Source: JAVJUV01 sp047314965 (GTDB taxonomy: Bacteria; Pseudomonadota; Alphaproteobacteria; Rhodobacterales; Rhodobacteraceae). From it: 64,000 bases of DNA. The notes beneath the pieces are model-generated. The model was not told the DNA's origin and searched no databases. It saw nothing but the letters and a program-made list of their open reading frames with translations. The stretch's first letter is position 1, and each line of letters starts with the position of its first letter. A program made the position numbers and the translations under genes. The stretch spans positions 48,593 to 112,592 of the forward strand of contig NZ_JBLBVK010000043.1 of assembly GCF_047314965.1 (NCBI RefSeq). The letters run 5' to 3'. Below, piece after piece: positions 8,988 through 18,118 of the stretch.

Positions 8988-9986
8988 ATGTTTGACGGGA
9001 AAACAGTTCTCATTACCGGCGGAACTGGCAGCTTCGGCAAGAAATTCATCGAGCATGTTCTGGCAGAGCAGAAACCGAAAAAGCTGATCGTCTACAGCCG
9101 CGATGAGTTGAAGCAGTTCGAGATGAGCCAAACCTTCAACGCGCCTTGCATGCGCTACTTCATTGGCGATGTCCGCGATTGCGAACGGCTCCAGCAAGCG
9201 ATGGACGACGTCGACTATGTTGTGCACGCCGCGGCGCTCAAGCAGGTGCCCGCTGCCGAATACAACCCGTTCGAGGCCATCAAGACCAATATTCACGGTG
9301 CTCAGAACGTCGTCCAGGCGGCGCTTGCGACGGGCGTTGAAAAGGTCGTCGCGCTGTCCACCGACAAGGCCGCGAACCCGGTAAACCTGTACGGCGCGAC
9401 GAAACTGGCCAGCGACAAGCTGTTCGTCGCAGCCAACAACATGGTGGGCAGTCGGCCGACCCGGTTCTCGGTCGTGCGCTATGGCAACGTCGTCGGATCG
9501 CGCGGCTCGGTCATTCCGTTCTTCCTCAAGCTGATCCGCGAAGGCGCGACATCGCTTCCGATCACGCACACCGAAATGACGCGGTTCATGATTACGCTCG
9601 ATCAGGGCGTACAGTTCGTTATGGACAGTTTCGCCCGTATGCACGGCGGCGAGATCTTCGTGCCGAAGATTCCGTCGATGAAGGTCACCGACCTGGCGGC
9701 AGCGCTGGCGCCCGACCTGCCTCACGATATCATCGGCATTCGACCCGGAGAAAAGCTGCACGAAATCATGTGCCCCGCGGACGACAGCCACCTGACGATC
9801 GAATTCGAGGACCACTACGTCATCAAGCCCAGCATTTCCTTCGGCTTCAGGGCGGACTTCGAGACGAACAGGAACGGCGAACGCGGCACGCCGGTCGGCG
9901 AAGGTTTCTCTTACAGTTCCGGGAACAACACCGATTGGCTGACGGATCGCGAGCTTCTCCAAATGGTCGAGGATCTGCATCTGTGA
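8988..9986 (+). CDS. pseB: UDP-N-acetylglucosamine 4,6-dehydratase (inverting)
   Basis: First step of CMP-pseudaminic acid synthesis: dehydration and C5 inversion of UDP-GlcNAc. This extended SDR of 332 residues has TGGTGSFG (10-17) and the PseB-type catalytic set STDKAANPVNLYGATK (D126, K127, Y135; replaces the usual YxxxK logic). It is the first gene of a tightly overlapping operon: its TGA overlaps the GTG of pseC. Upstream, 8828-8987 separates it from a divergent gene and must hold the promoter, though I see no clear consensus boxes. Confidence 0.93.
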   Translation: MFDGKTVLITGGTGSFGKKFIEHVLAEQKPKKLIVYSRDELKQFEMSQTFNAPCMRYFIGDVRDCERLQQAMDDVDYVVHAAALKQVPAAEYNPFEAIKTNIHGAQNVVQAALATGVEKVVALSTDKAANPVNLYGATKLASDKLFVAANNMVGSRPTRFSVVRYGNVVGSRGSVIPFFLKLIREGATSLPITHTEMTRFMITLDQGVQFVMDSFARMHGGEIFVPKIPSMKVTDLAAALAPDLPHDIIGIRPGEKLHEIMCPADDSHLTIEFEDHYVIKPSISFGFRADFETNRNGERGTPVGEGFSYSSGNNTDWLTDRELLQMVEDLHL

Positions 9987-11128
9987 TCCCCTACGGGCGA
10001 CAGGACATCCGGCCTGAGGACATCGAAGCCGTCGTCGAAACGCTGCAGTCGGACTACCTGACCCAGGGTCCGAAAATCCCCGAGTTCGAAGCGGCGGTCG
10101 CGAAGGCCGCCGGTGCGCCGCATTGCGTCGCCGCGAATTCGGCCACTTCGGCCCTGCATATCGCATGCCGCGCGCTTGATCTGGGCCCGGGTGACCTGAT
10201 GTGGACCTCGCCGATCACGTTCGTCGCTTCGGCAAACGTGGGCCACCTGTGTGGCGCGGATGTCGATTTCGTCGATATCGAGCCCGGGACATTCAATTTG
10301 TCCGCAACCGCGCTCGCCGACAAACTCGCCCAAGCGAAAAAGGCGGGGCGCCTTCCCAAGATCATCATGCCCGTGCACATGTGCGGACAATCCGCCGACA
10401 TGGATGCCATCGGCTCTCTGGCACGCGAGTTCGGCATCTCGGTGATCGAAGATGCCAGTCACGCCATCGGCGGACGCTTCGGCAACCGCCCGGTCGGCGA
10501 CTGCCAGCACTCGGACATCACGGTCTTCAGCTTCCATCCGGTCAAGATCGTCACCACGGCCGAGGGCGGCGCAGCCACGACCCAGGACCCGCGCCTCGCC
10601 CAGCGCATGGAATTGTTCCGCTCACACGGGGTCACCCGGGACGAGACGCTCTACGAAGGCGCAAGCCACGGCCCCTGGTACTACCAACAGGTCGAACTTG
10701 GGCTGAACTACCGCATGACCGACCTCCAGGCGGCGCTCGGCGTCGCCCAGATGGCGCGTCTCGACGAGTATGTTGCCCGGCGCAACGCGCTGGCCGACCG
10801 CTACGACAGGCTGCTCGGGGATCTTCCTCTCGACCGGCCCGAACGGCTCGACCGGGCCTATTCCGCCTTCCATCTCTACGTGATCCGGGTTGACGGGGCG
10901 CGCAGGCGGCAGGTCTTCGATCATCTCCGCGCCAACGGCATAGGCGCCAACGTGCACTACATCCCGGTCCACACCCAACCCTACTGGCGACGGTTCGGCT
11001 TCGATGATGGACAGTTCCCTGTTGCCGAGAATTATTACGCCCGCGCCATCAGCATCCCGCTGTATCCGACCATGTCCGAAGACGATCAGGACACGGTCGT
11101 GCGCGTGCTGACCGAGGCATTGGCGTGA
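9983..11128 (+). CDS. pseC: UDP-4-amino-4,6-dideoxy-L-altrose transaminase
   Basis: PLP-dependent DegT/DnrJ/EryC1-family aminotransferase, second step of the Pse pathway. The GTG start overlaps the pseB stop (GTGA) and gives 381 residues. It opens with the PseC signature IPYGRQDI. The internal aldimine lysine is in SFHPVKIVTTAEGG (K188), and EDASHAIGG at about 156-164 is the usual cofactor-binding aspartate region. The C-terminus has the substrate-binding VHYIPVHTQPYW. The stop overlaps the pseF start. Confidence 0.93.
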   Translation: MIPYGRQDIRPEDIEAVVETLQSDYLTQGPKIPEFEAAVAKAAGAPHCVAANSATSALHIACRALDLGPGDLMWTSPITFVASANVGHLCGADVDFVDIEPGTFNLSATALADKLAQAKKAGRLPKIIMPVHMCGQSADMDAIGSLAREFGISVIEDASHAIGGRFGNRPVGDCQHSDITVFSFHPVKIVTTAEGGAATTQDPRLAQRMELFRSHGVTRDETLYEGASHGPWYYQQVELGLNYRMTDLQAALGVAQMARLDEYVARRNALADRYDRLLGDLPLDRPERLDRAYSAFHLYVIRVDGARRRQVFDHLRANGIGANVHYIPVHTQPYWRRFGFDDGQFPVAENYYARAISIPLYPTMSEDDQDTVVRVLTEALA

Positions 11129-11811
11129 GTGTCTGCCTGATACCCGCACGCGGCGGATCGAAACGGATCTCCCGCAAGAACATCCGGCTCTTCAACGGCA
11201 AACCGATGATCGCCTGGTCGATCGAAGCCGCGCGGCAGTCGGGTGTCTTCGACCAGATTATCGTGTCGACCGACGACCACGAGATCGCCGACGTGGCGGC
11301 GGCACATGGGGCCGAGGTCCCGTTCGTCCGCCCCGAGAACCTCGCCGACGACCACGCCACGACAATAGACGTGGTGCGCCATGCCATTGACTGGCTCGAA
11401 ACCGCCGGTCGCGATCCCGACGCACTCTGCTGCCTCTACGCCACCGCGCCATTTGCGCTTGCCGAGGATATCCGGAAAGGCCGGGCGTTGCTCGAAACCG
11501 CCGATTTCGCACTTCCGGTCACACCGTTCGAGTTTCCGATCCAGCGCGCTGTTCGGCTGACCGGCGACGACCGACTGGAGATGTTCCACCCCGAGCAGTT
11601 CAACACCCGTTCGCAGGACCTACCGGAAGCCTGGCACGACGCAGGACAATTCTATTGGGGACGAACTCCGTCCTGGAAGACAGCGACTACACTCTTCGGC
11701 AGCCAAACCGCAGCGATCCGAGTGCCCCGCTGGCGGGTTCAGGACATCGATACCGAAGACGACTGGACGCGGGCCGAGATCCTTGCCCGCATCCTGCAGG
11801 ATCGCGCCTGA
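11125..11811 (+). CDS. pseF: Pseudaminic acid cytidylyltransferase
   Basis: Activates pseudaminic acid with CTP to CMP-Pse. The 228-residue protein begins with the CMP-nonulosonate synthetase signature IPARGGSKRISRKN, includes the nucleotide-binding VSTDD, and ends in the RVQDIDTEDDW metal-site motif. The GTG start overlaps the pseC stop (GTGA). It could in principle activate legionaminic or sialic acid, but the pseB-pseC neighbours fix Pse as the most likely sugar. Confidence 0.92.
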   Translation: MSVCLIPARGGSKRISRKNIRLFNGKPMIAWSIEAARQSGVFDQIIVSTDDHEIADVAAAHGAEVPFVRPENLADDHATTIDVVRHAIDWLETAGRDPDALCCLYATAPFALAEDIRKGRALLETADFALPVTPFEFPIQRAVRLTGDDRLEMFHPEQFNTRSQDLPEAWHDAGQFYWGRTPSWKTATTLFGSQTAAIRVPRWRVQDIDTEDDWTRAEILARILQDRA

Positions 11812-11885
11812 CACGCGGGCAGGAACACTTGAGAAACCGGCCCGTCTCGGCCATATGGGCACGGCTTGCAGCGTGGAGAGCGGAC

Positions 11886-12932
11886 ATGGCCGTTGAAGTC
11901 GAAAACAGGAAGATTGGCGGCGACGCCCCGGCCCTGCTGATCGCCGAGTTGAGTGCGAACCATGACCGCGATCTCGACCAGGCGCTGGCACTGGTGGATA
12001 TCGCTGCAGATGCGGGTTGGGATTGCCTGAAACTGCAAACCTACAGCCCCGAATCCCTGACCGTTCGCTCAAACCATCCGTCGCTGACGATCGACAAGGT
12101 CTGGGGAACGACAAACCTCTGGGACCTCTACGAAAACGCGGCCATGCCGATGGAGTTCCACGAGCCTCTGTTCGCCAAGGCGCGCGAACGCGGCCTCCTG
12201 CCCTTCACGTCCGTCTACGACCCGATGGACCTCGACTTCATCGAAGCCCTCGACTGCCCGATCTACAAGATCGCATCCTTCGAGATGACCTTCGACGACT
12301 TGCTGATCGCCGTGGCGGGAACCCGAAAGCCGATCATTCTTTCGACGGGAATGGCGACTATGGAGGAAGTCGGGCATGCGCTCGACGTGCTGGACCAGGC
12401 CAACTCGGGCGAGGTCATCCTTCTGCACTGTTGCTCCAGCTATCCAGCGCCGCTCGACCAGATCGACCTGAACGCCATGACCGCGATGGGCGAGAAATTC
12501 GGCCGTATGACGGGCTTTTCCGACCACACGATCGGAAGCATCGGACCCTTGACCGCCGTCGCCATGGGGGCCGTTGCCGTCGAAAAGCATTTCACCAACG
12601 ACCCTGCCCGCAAGGGGCCCGACCACCGCTTCTCGGCCACGCCCGAGATCATGACCGAGATCGCAAGGGGTGTCCGCGACATTCACGCGCTCAAGGGCAG
12701 TTCCGAAAAAGCCATCAGGCCCGCCGAAGAGGCGCAGAAAACCATCGGCCGCCGGTCGTCCTTCGCCATCCGCGACCTGCCCGCGGGACATGTTGTCACC
12801 GAGGCCGATTTCCGCTTCGTCCGCCCCAGCGCCGGCATACCGCCGACAGACAAGGCGGCGCTTCTCGGTGCGCGTCTCCGTCACGCCGTGCCGTCAGGAC
12901 ATCCCATCACCTACGACGATCTCGACACGTGA
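11886..12932 (+). CDS. pseI: Pseudaminic acid synthase
   Basis: NeuB/PseI-family enzyme condensing the 6-deoxy-hexose intermediate with phosphoenolpyruvate. The 348-residue protein has the N-terminal TIM barrel (LIAELSANHDRD, KLQTYSPESLT, TGMATMEE, FSDHT, VEKHF) and a C-terminal SAF antifreeze-like domain (about 285-348). The ATG at 11886 sits 74 bp after the pseF stop, the only gap in the first part of the operon; the open frame extends upstream into pseF without homology. Its stop overlaps the GTG of the next gene. Confidence 0.92.
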   Translation: MAVEVENRKIGGDAPALLIAELSANHDRDLDQALALVDIAADAGWDCLKLQTYSPESLTVRSNHPSLTIDKVWGTTNLWDLYENAAMPMEFHEPLFAKARERGLLPFTSVYDPMDLDFIEALDCPIYKIASFEMTFDDLLIAVAGTRKPIILSTGMATMEEVGHALDVLDQANSGEVILLHCCSSYPAPLDQIDLNAMTAMGEKFGRMTGFSDHTIGSIGPLTAVAMGAVAVEKHFTNDPARKGPDHRFSATPEIMTEIARGVRDIHALKGSSEKAIRPAEEAQKTIGRRSSFAIRDLPAGHVVTEADFRFVRPSAGIPPTDKAALLGARLRHAVPSGHPITYDDLDT

Positions 12933-14284
12933 CCGACACCGGCGACGCCACGAAACCCCTTCCGCCGCCAAGGCTGCGCACGCGCGTATTCTTCGCCGTC
13001 TGGCAGGTGTTCGCGCACCTGATGCTGCCCTTCGCGCTTCTGTTTTTCCTCGCAAGGTCGCGCAAGGAACCGCTCTATCGCCGCCATTTCTACCAGCGTT
13101 TCGGTTTCGGAACGGTCGGGCCAATAGGCGCGGTCTGGGTCTTCGCAACCTCCCTGGGCGAGACACGCGCCGTCAGCCCTCTGATCAGGATGTTGCTCGA
13201 CAGGGGCCACGCAGTTTGCCTGACACACTCTTCCCCAGCCGGGCTGACAGAGGGCAGGCGTCTTTTTGACGATCCCCGCATCACCCACCGCTATGTCCCG
13301 TTCGATTTCCTTTGGTCGACATGGCTGTTTCTGTCCCGCCTTCGCCCGAGCATCGGGCTTGTCGTCGAAGGCGAATTCTGGCCCGGCCATCTGCAAATGG
13401 CGAACTGGCTTGGCGTCCCGATGCTCCACATCAACGGCAACCTGCATCAGAAATCGCTCGACCGTGCCCGCAAGACCCGAAACATCCGCATGGACATCCT
13501 GACCCGCTTCCACGCGATACTGACGAAAAGCGAAGGTCACCGGCAGAGGTATCTTGCGGCGGGTGTGGAGCCGGAACGGATCCTGATCGTCGGCGAATTG
13601 AAATTCGACCAATGGATTGAGCCAGGACATCTCGAAGACGGCAAACGGTTCCGGACCGCCTGGTCTCCGGATCGGAATGTCTTCCTGATCGCCAGTTCGG
13701 TCGCCGACGAAGAGCAGGCGCTCCTAGATCTCGTGCGTCAGCTTCTTGCCCTCGAGAAACCTCCCCGCATCATCTGGGCCCCGCGGAGCCCGCAACGGTT
13801 CGCCTCGGTGGCGGAACGCCTCGAAGAAAACGGCATCCGTGTCGCGAGGCGCAGCAAATCCCTCGACGAAAGCCGGCAGGGCGACATCCCGGCAGATGCA
13901 GATGTACTCGTCGCCGACTCCATCGGCGAAATGAACGTATGGTACCAGATGGCCGATCTGGTCTTTGTCGGAGGAACCATTGCCGACAAGGGCGGTCATA
14001 ACGTCTCGGAACCGCTTGCACTGGCTCGCCCCGTCGTCGTTGGCCCCTCGATCTACGGCATCACCTTCCCGGCAATCGACGCCGACCGCGACGGAGCCGT
14101 CCGCATCCTGCCCGATATTGACACCATAAAGGATCAGGTCACACGGTTGTTGTCGGACAAATCCGCGCTGGACGCGTTCACCAACGATGCGAAAAGCTTC
14201 GCCCAGCGACATGTCGGGGCAACAGAGCGAACGATGTACATCATCGAACAGGTAATCGAAACTCAAGGGCCGGGGGCGCGCTAA
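12929..14284 (+). CDS. WaaA/KdtA-like (GT30) transferase, candidate nonulosonate transferase
   Basis: 451 residues from a GTG that overlaps the pseI stop. A hydrophobic N-terminal segment (about 20-42) would anchor it to the inner membrane. Family features: YQRFG, the catalytic-base glutamate in VFATSLGETRA (E78), and VVEGEFWPGH where Kdo transferases have ExELWPN. The second Rossmann half has VGELKFD and GGTIADKGGHN, matching the GT30 GxSL..GGHN region. Kdo transferases use CMP-Kdo; here the gene sits inside a CMP-Pse operon, so CMP-Pse may be the donor (inference). A duplicate genuine Kdo transferase is the alternative. Confidence 0.8.
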   Translation: MTDTGDATKPLPPPRLRTRVFFAVWQVFAHLMLPFALLFFLARSRKEPLYRRHFYQRFGFGTVGPIGAVWVFATSLGETRAVSPLIRMLLDRGHAVCLTHSSPAGLTEGRRLFDDPRITHRYVPFDFLWSTWLFLSRLRPSIGLVVEGEFWPGHLQMANWLGVPMLHINGNLHQKSLDRARKTRNIRMDILTRFHAILTKSEGHRQRYLAAGVEPERILIVGELKFDQWIEPGHLEDGKRFRTAWSPDRNVFLIASSVADEEQALLDLVRQLLALEKPPRIIWAPRSPQRFASVAERLEENGIRVARRSKSLDESRQGDIPADADVLVADSIGEMNVWYQMADLVFVGGTIADKGGHNVSEPLALARPVVVGPSIYGITFPAIDADRDGAVRILPDIDTIKDQVTRLLSDKSALDAFTNDAKSFAQRHVGATERTMYIIEQVIETQGPGAR

Positions 14285-14285
14285 G

Positions 14286-14882
14286 ATGGCCTCCGATTCC
14301 GCCCGCCGGGAAATCGGCACCGCGGTGCTCGTGTTGTCGAACGAGATGGCTGCCGACGGCTCGCCAACTTCGGAATCCGCGCGCCGGCTCGCAAGGGCGG
14401 TCCGTGAGTTGGAACGGCACCCGGACGGAATGCTGGTCACTTCCGGCTGGGGCTACCGCAATGACACGGACACGACGCTTGCCGACGCCATGGCCATGGC
14501 CGCAACACGGGACCACGGAATTCCCGAGTCCCGTATTCTGAGGCTGCACAGGTCGCGCGACACGGTCGGCGATGCCGTCTTCTTTGCTCTTGCGGTGAAA
14601 CCTCGTCGCCTGTTCGTGATTACCAGCGAATATCACCGTGCTCGGACCGAGCAGATATTCCGCTTTGTTCTGGGCGACGGTGTCGCGCTTGAAGTCCTCG
14701 GCGTCGGCGAGCCCGGAAACGAGGCGCGCCAGACCGCCGAGGCCAATTCGCTCGCCGCGTTCAGAATGACCTTCGAGGGCATCGCCCCCGGCGATCTTCC
14801 CGCGATCGAAAAACGGCTGATGACCGCGCACCCGTTCTACAACGGCACGACAGACGTCAAGGCGCTTCGTCGCCATGATTGA
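14286..14882 (+). CDS. YdcF/SanA-like DUF218 protein
   Basis: 198 residues starting one base after the previous stop. DUF218 features seen: the opening AVLVLSNEM, the LVTSGWGYRND segment, the SRDTVGDAVFF helix and FVITSEYHRARTEQIFR, which holds the strongly conserved E-x-H-x-x-R. There is no N-terminal membrane segment, unlike SanA. The biochemical role of this family is not established; its place in the Pse operon suggests a function in envelope glycan assembly. It overlaps the following acetyltransferase by 8 bp. Confidence 0.7.
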   Translation: MASDSARREIGTAVLVLSNEMAADGSPTSESARRLARAVRELERHPDGMLVTSGWGYRNDTDTTLADAMAMAATRDHGIPESRILRLHRSRDTVGDAVFFALAVKPRRLFVITSEYHRARTEQIFRFVLGDGVALEVLGVGEPGNEARQTAEANSLAAFRMTFEGIAPGDLPAIEKRLMTAHPFYNGTTDVKALRRHD

Positions 14883-15333
14883 CGACATCACCATACGCCC
14901 GGCGACCCCTGGCGACGGCGAAACGCTTTGGCGCTGGCGTAATGCGCCCGACGTGCGCCGTGCATCGCTCGACAGCACAGACATTCCCCTTCCGGATCAT
15001 CTGGAATGGTACCGCCGCGCGCTCCGGAACCCCGGCCGCGAAATCCTCATTGCAGAGCACGCGGGTCAACCGATGGGGATGGTCCGCTTCGACCGCGCCG
15101 ACGACACGGCGACGGTTAGTATCCTGCTGGATGCGGCGTATCGCGGCAAAGGCCTGTCCGGCCCGGTCCTTTCCGCCGCGATCTCGGCCTCTCGTTCAGG
15201 TGGGGTCCGGCTCCGCGCCCTCGTCAAACACGACAATGCCGCAAGCCGCGCACTGTTCCTGTCGCTTGGGTTCCACGTTGTCTCGGACGGCGATACGATC
15301 GTTCTCGAGAGGGAAGGAGACAAGCCGGAATGA
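14875..15333 (+). CDS. pseH: GNAT N-acetyltransferase, PseH-like
   Basis: 152-residue GCN5-type acetyltransferase. The N-terminal half (RWRNAPDVRRASLDS, then PLPDHLEWYRRAL) is the block seen in PseH and in PseG-PseH fusions, and the acetyl-CoA loop is YRGKGLSG. In the pathway it would N-acetylate C4 of the amino-deoxy-altrose. The start lies inside the end of the DUF218 gene, and the stop overlaps the next start (ATGA). The gene is assigned by both sequence and operon position. Confidence 0.75.
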   Translation: MIDDITIRPATPGDGETLWRWRNAPDVRRASLDSTDIPLPDHLEWYRRALRNPGREILIAEHAGQPMGMVRFDRADDTATVSILLDAAYRGKGLSGPVLSAAISASRSGGVRLRALVKHDNAASRALFLSLGFHVVSDGDTIVLEREGDKPE

Positions 15334-16031
15334 CTCCCACGGACCGCCGCGCTGAAATCGGCCATGCGCTCCAGCCGATGCTACCGCTCGACCTCGGCGA
15401 AGCGGCTCCCATCGCAAGTGGCACCTATCGCGATGTCTACACCTACCCGGAGCGCGAAGATCTGGTCGTCAAGGTTCTGAAGCCGGGCGCCGCATACCGT
15501 CCCGGACGCCCCATCAGGAATTTTCTGAAAGCGCGAAGCGCACGCCAGCTGTATCGCTTCATGTTCCGCGAATACGAAGCCTACCTGGAAAGCCGCCTGT
15601 CGCCCTTGGCATTCGAAGTTCCATTTCCTGTCAGCCACCTTTGCTGGCTTCAGGAAACTTCCCGTGGTCTCGGCATGGTGGCCGAACGGATCCGCGGTCC
15701 GAACGCCGGCCCTGCGCGGTCGCTCGCCACATTGCAGGAAGAAGGCGGCCTGACGGACCGCCATCTGGCTGCCCTCAACCGGTTCATCGACGCTCTGGTC
15801 CGGCTCGACGTCGTCGCCAACGACACCAATCCGAACAACCTCCTGCTCGATGAAACCGGCCCTGAACCGCGGTTTGTACTGGTAGACGGATTTGGCGACC
15901 CCAACCCGCTTGGCCTGAAGAAGATCTTCAAAAGGCTACGCCACAACGCCCGCAACCGCAGGTTCGAGAACATGGCGAGTTTCCTGGGCCTTCGGTGGGA
16001 CGCCGAACAGGGGCGTCTCATTCGGGACTGA
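15330..16031 (+). CDS. YrbL-like protein kinase-fold protein, possible sugar kinase
   Basis: 233 residues with a reduced kinase fold: a nucleotide lysine in LVVKVLKPG, a catalytic-loop equivalent NDTNPNNLLL, and a metal site VDGFGD in place of DFG. This matches the YrbL-PhoP_reg family. Some related kinase-fold proteins phosphorylate Kdo in lipopolysaccharide, and this gene closes the operon with the Kdo-transferase-like gene, so phosphorylation of a nonulosonate residue is an attractive but unproven role. It ends 9 bp before a convergent methyltransferase. Confidence 0.7.
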   Translation: MTPTDRRAEIGHALQPMLPLDLGEAAPIASGTYRDVYTYPEREDLVVKVLKPGAAYRPGRPIRNFLKARSARQLYRFMFREYEAYLESRLSPLAFEVPFPVSHLCWLQETSRGLGMVAERIRGPNAGPARSLATLQEEGGLTDRHLAALNRFIDALVRLDVVANDTNPNNLLLDETGPEPRFVLVDGFGDPNPLGLKKIFKRLRHNARNRRFENMASFLGLRWDAEQGRLIRD

Positions 16032-16040
16032 ATATCCGTC

Positions 16041-16745
16041 TCAGCCGTTCGGCGTGAAATGCTTGAGCTTCCGCATGAGGGGATGCGTCGGGCGGCCCGC
16101 TTGCCGGATTTCGTCGATCAAGCCGACAACGTCGCGACCCGGATAGGGCTGGATCGGCTTGTGGCTGAAAAGCAGCATGGGCCTCAGCGGCTCTTGGCGG
16201 GGAAGGTCGTTCAGCGAAAATCCGACAAGACCACGGTATGGGAAGATGTCTTCCAGCAAATCGAGGAAATACGCGATGATCGCCTGAATGTCGTTGTCTC
16301 CGAACGGCATCGGCTTCTTGTATTTCCGAAGAATGCAGGCCGGCTGAAAGAACAGCTGCATCCGTGTCTTGCGTGCCAGCGCCTTGAGGAACGCGTTGGC
16401 ATATTCCAGGTCGTTATGCGCGACCAGCTGGTGATGGACCGACAGGAACAATGCGACGTCGATCTCGTCCATTTGCTCGATGTCCTCGAGAGAGAAAATC
16501 CTGCCTTCGAAGCGTGGCGAAACGTTCATACCCTTGGCGAGGATCTCGGCGTTCTCTCGGAACCGCCCGGTCATCTCGACACCCAAAACGTCCAGACCGC
16601 TCTTGGCCAGAACGCAGGTCAGCGCGCCTTCGTTGCTTCCGATGTCAAGCCCGGTGCGCGCCTCCGGGTCCAGGAAAGACGCCACCATGGCGACGCTCAG
16701 GCGCGTTCCGTTCCAGTGCTTTCCGAGCTGGTACCTGCGTCTCAT
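16041..16745 (-). CDS. Class I SAM-dependent methyltransferase
   Basis: 234 residues. SAM motif I is LDIGSNEGALT, with the acidic end of strand 2 in GVEMTG and a post-I motif around DVALFLSVHHQL. The N-terminus is basic (MRRRYQLGKHWNG) and there is no secretion signal. It lies at the downstream end of the minus-strand modification cluster and 65 bp from the DUF4910 gene. It probably methylates a surface sugar or a small intermediate; the acceptor cannot be read from the sequence. Confidence 0.75.
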   Translation of the reverse strand: MRRRYQLGKHWNGTRLSVAMVASFLDPEARTGLDIGSNEGALTCVLAKSGLDVLGVEMTGRFRENAEILAKGMNVSPRFEGRIFSLEDIEQMDEIDVALFLSVHHQLVAHNDLEYANAFLKALARKTRMQLFFQPACILRKYKKPMPFGDNDIQAIIAYFLDLLEDIFPYRGLVGFSLNDLPRQEPLRPMLLFSHKPIQPYPGRDVVGLIDEIRQAGRPTHPLMRKLKHFTPNG

Positions 16746-16810
16746 CTGCGCCCCGTCATCTGTTTCCGGGTTTAGTATGCTCTACATCCGCGCGGTGCAA
16801 GAACCGAGCC

Positions 16811-18118
16811 TCAAGGCATGTGAACGGACACCAGCCCATGCCTTTGCAGCAGAGTGACCGTTTCTCTGACATTTTCGACAGGCACACCGATCTTCGCGCT
16901 CAACTCCTCGAGATCCAACCGGCCATCAGCATAAGCCAAGACGTTCCTGACCAGCATCGCATTTTGGGCCGAGCCTTTTCGCGACAGCGTGCTGTACAGT
17001 CCCCGTCGGCCAAGCTGTGGTTCGCCGAGCGTGAGTGTTCTGGGACGCGGAGTGTTTTCGAGGTCGTCGATGATCCGGCGGAAGACCGAAATGCTCTCGG
17101 AAAGCCCCAACGGCGTCACGAACTCAAGATCGTCGAGCGAGGTGTGATATTCCGGGAATGTCCCGTATTTCGACTTCATGACCGAACAGACCGGCAATTC
17201 GATACCTGGCGCGCAGTACTGCCTTTCGTCGCTGCCACGATCCAGGAAGGAATAGCGGCGATAGGAAACCCCCGCGGCCTGCAACGCGCGCAATGCCAGC
17301 CGGTCGGCCAACGTGTCCTCCTGCCGCGAGGCGAGATAAGAGAACGGCCCCTCATCTCCCACGCAGGTCAGGATGAAGCCCGCGTCCACGTGGTCCCGGA
17401 AATGGCCGAGCCGGCTGGACAGGTAGACCAGAGACCCGATTGTCTCAGGCACAAAGACAAACCGATAGGTGTAATGGCGCCGAGGCAGCGCCGCCACGAT
17501 CCGCGACAGGGCCACGGCGACAACGATGCCAGACAGTTCGTTATTCGCCATCGAGGGATGACACAGGTAGGTCGAGACCAGAATTTCCCGGTCGCTTTCT
17601 CCCGCCAGCACTAGATCGGCGTAGTCAAGCTGTCCGGGTTCCAGCGTTGCATCCACCACCGCGCGGTAAGTGCCTTCGGGCAGGGATTGAAGGTCGCGTT
17701 CGGGCAGGCAGAACCCCCAGCGATCGGCATAGTAGCTGGTGACGTACGGAATGGCGTCAGGAAGATCCGGCTCGGTGTAAAGGTGCTCTTTCAACTCGCC
17801 CAGCGTCACCCGCCACTCGCCCGGCGTCGAATACCCCACCACGTGCAGATTGTGCACGTCCGTGTCACAAATCACCCGCCCGTCGGGTGTCTCGATCCAG
17901 GCCCGCTTCAGGTTCCACTCGCGCGGAACTTCCCAATCGAACGCGCGGTATCCGGTAGGAACACTGTGCCGCGTCAGCCCGGGCATCTCTCGTGCCAGAA
18001 TATCGATCGTCTTCCGGACGCCCCCGCCGGTCAAAGATCGTGGCAAGGGCCAAAGCTCCCGCGCGAGCGCATGGGCCCACTCGCCCAGCGCAGCATCGCT
18101 TTCGCCAACGAGAGTCAT
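16811..18118 (-). CDS. DUF4910/DUF2172 aminopeptidase-like protein with winged-helix tail
   Basis: 435 residues. The layout matches proteins described as polysaccharide biosynthesis proteins with an aminopeptidase-like domain: an N-terminal DUF2172 insert (PLPRSLTGGGVRKT...), an M28-like core with STYLCHPSMANNELSG and later FLDRGSDERQYCAPG, EYHTSLDDLEFV, and a C-terminal winged helix (about 375-435). Zinc-type histidines and acidic residues look intact. Such proteins sit in glycan clusters but their substrate is undetermined. The ATG is directly adjacent to the upstream FemAB-like stop. Confidence 0.75.
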   Translation of the reverse strand: MTLVGESDAALGEWAHALARELWPLPRSLTGGGVRKTIDILAREMPGLTRHSVPTGYRAFDWEVPREWNLKRAWIETPDGRVICDTDVHNLHVVGYSTPGEWRVTLGELKEHLYTEPDLPDAIPYVTSYYADRWGFCLPERDLQSLPEGTYRAVVDATLEPGQLDYADLVLAGESDREILVSTYLCHPSMANNELSGIVVAVALSRIVAALPRRHYTYRFVFVPETIGSLVYLSSRLGHFRDHVDAGFILTCVGDEGPFSYLASRQEDTLADRLALRALQAAGVSYRRYSFLDRGSDERQYCAPGIELPVCSVMKSKYGTFPEYHTSLDDLEFVTPLGLSESISVFRRIIDDLENTPRPRTLTLGEPQLGRRGLYSTLSRKGSAQNAMLVRNVLAYADGRLDLEELSAKIGVPVENVRETVTLLQRHGLVSVHMP

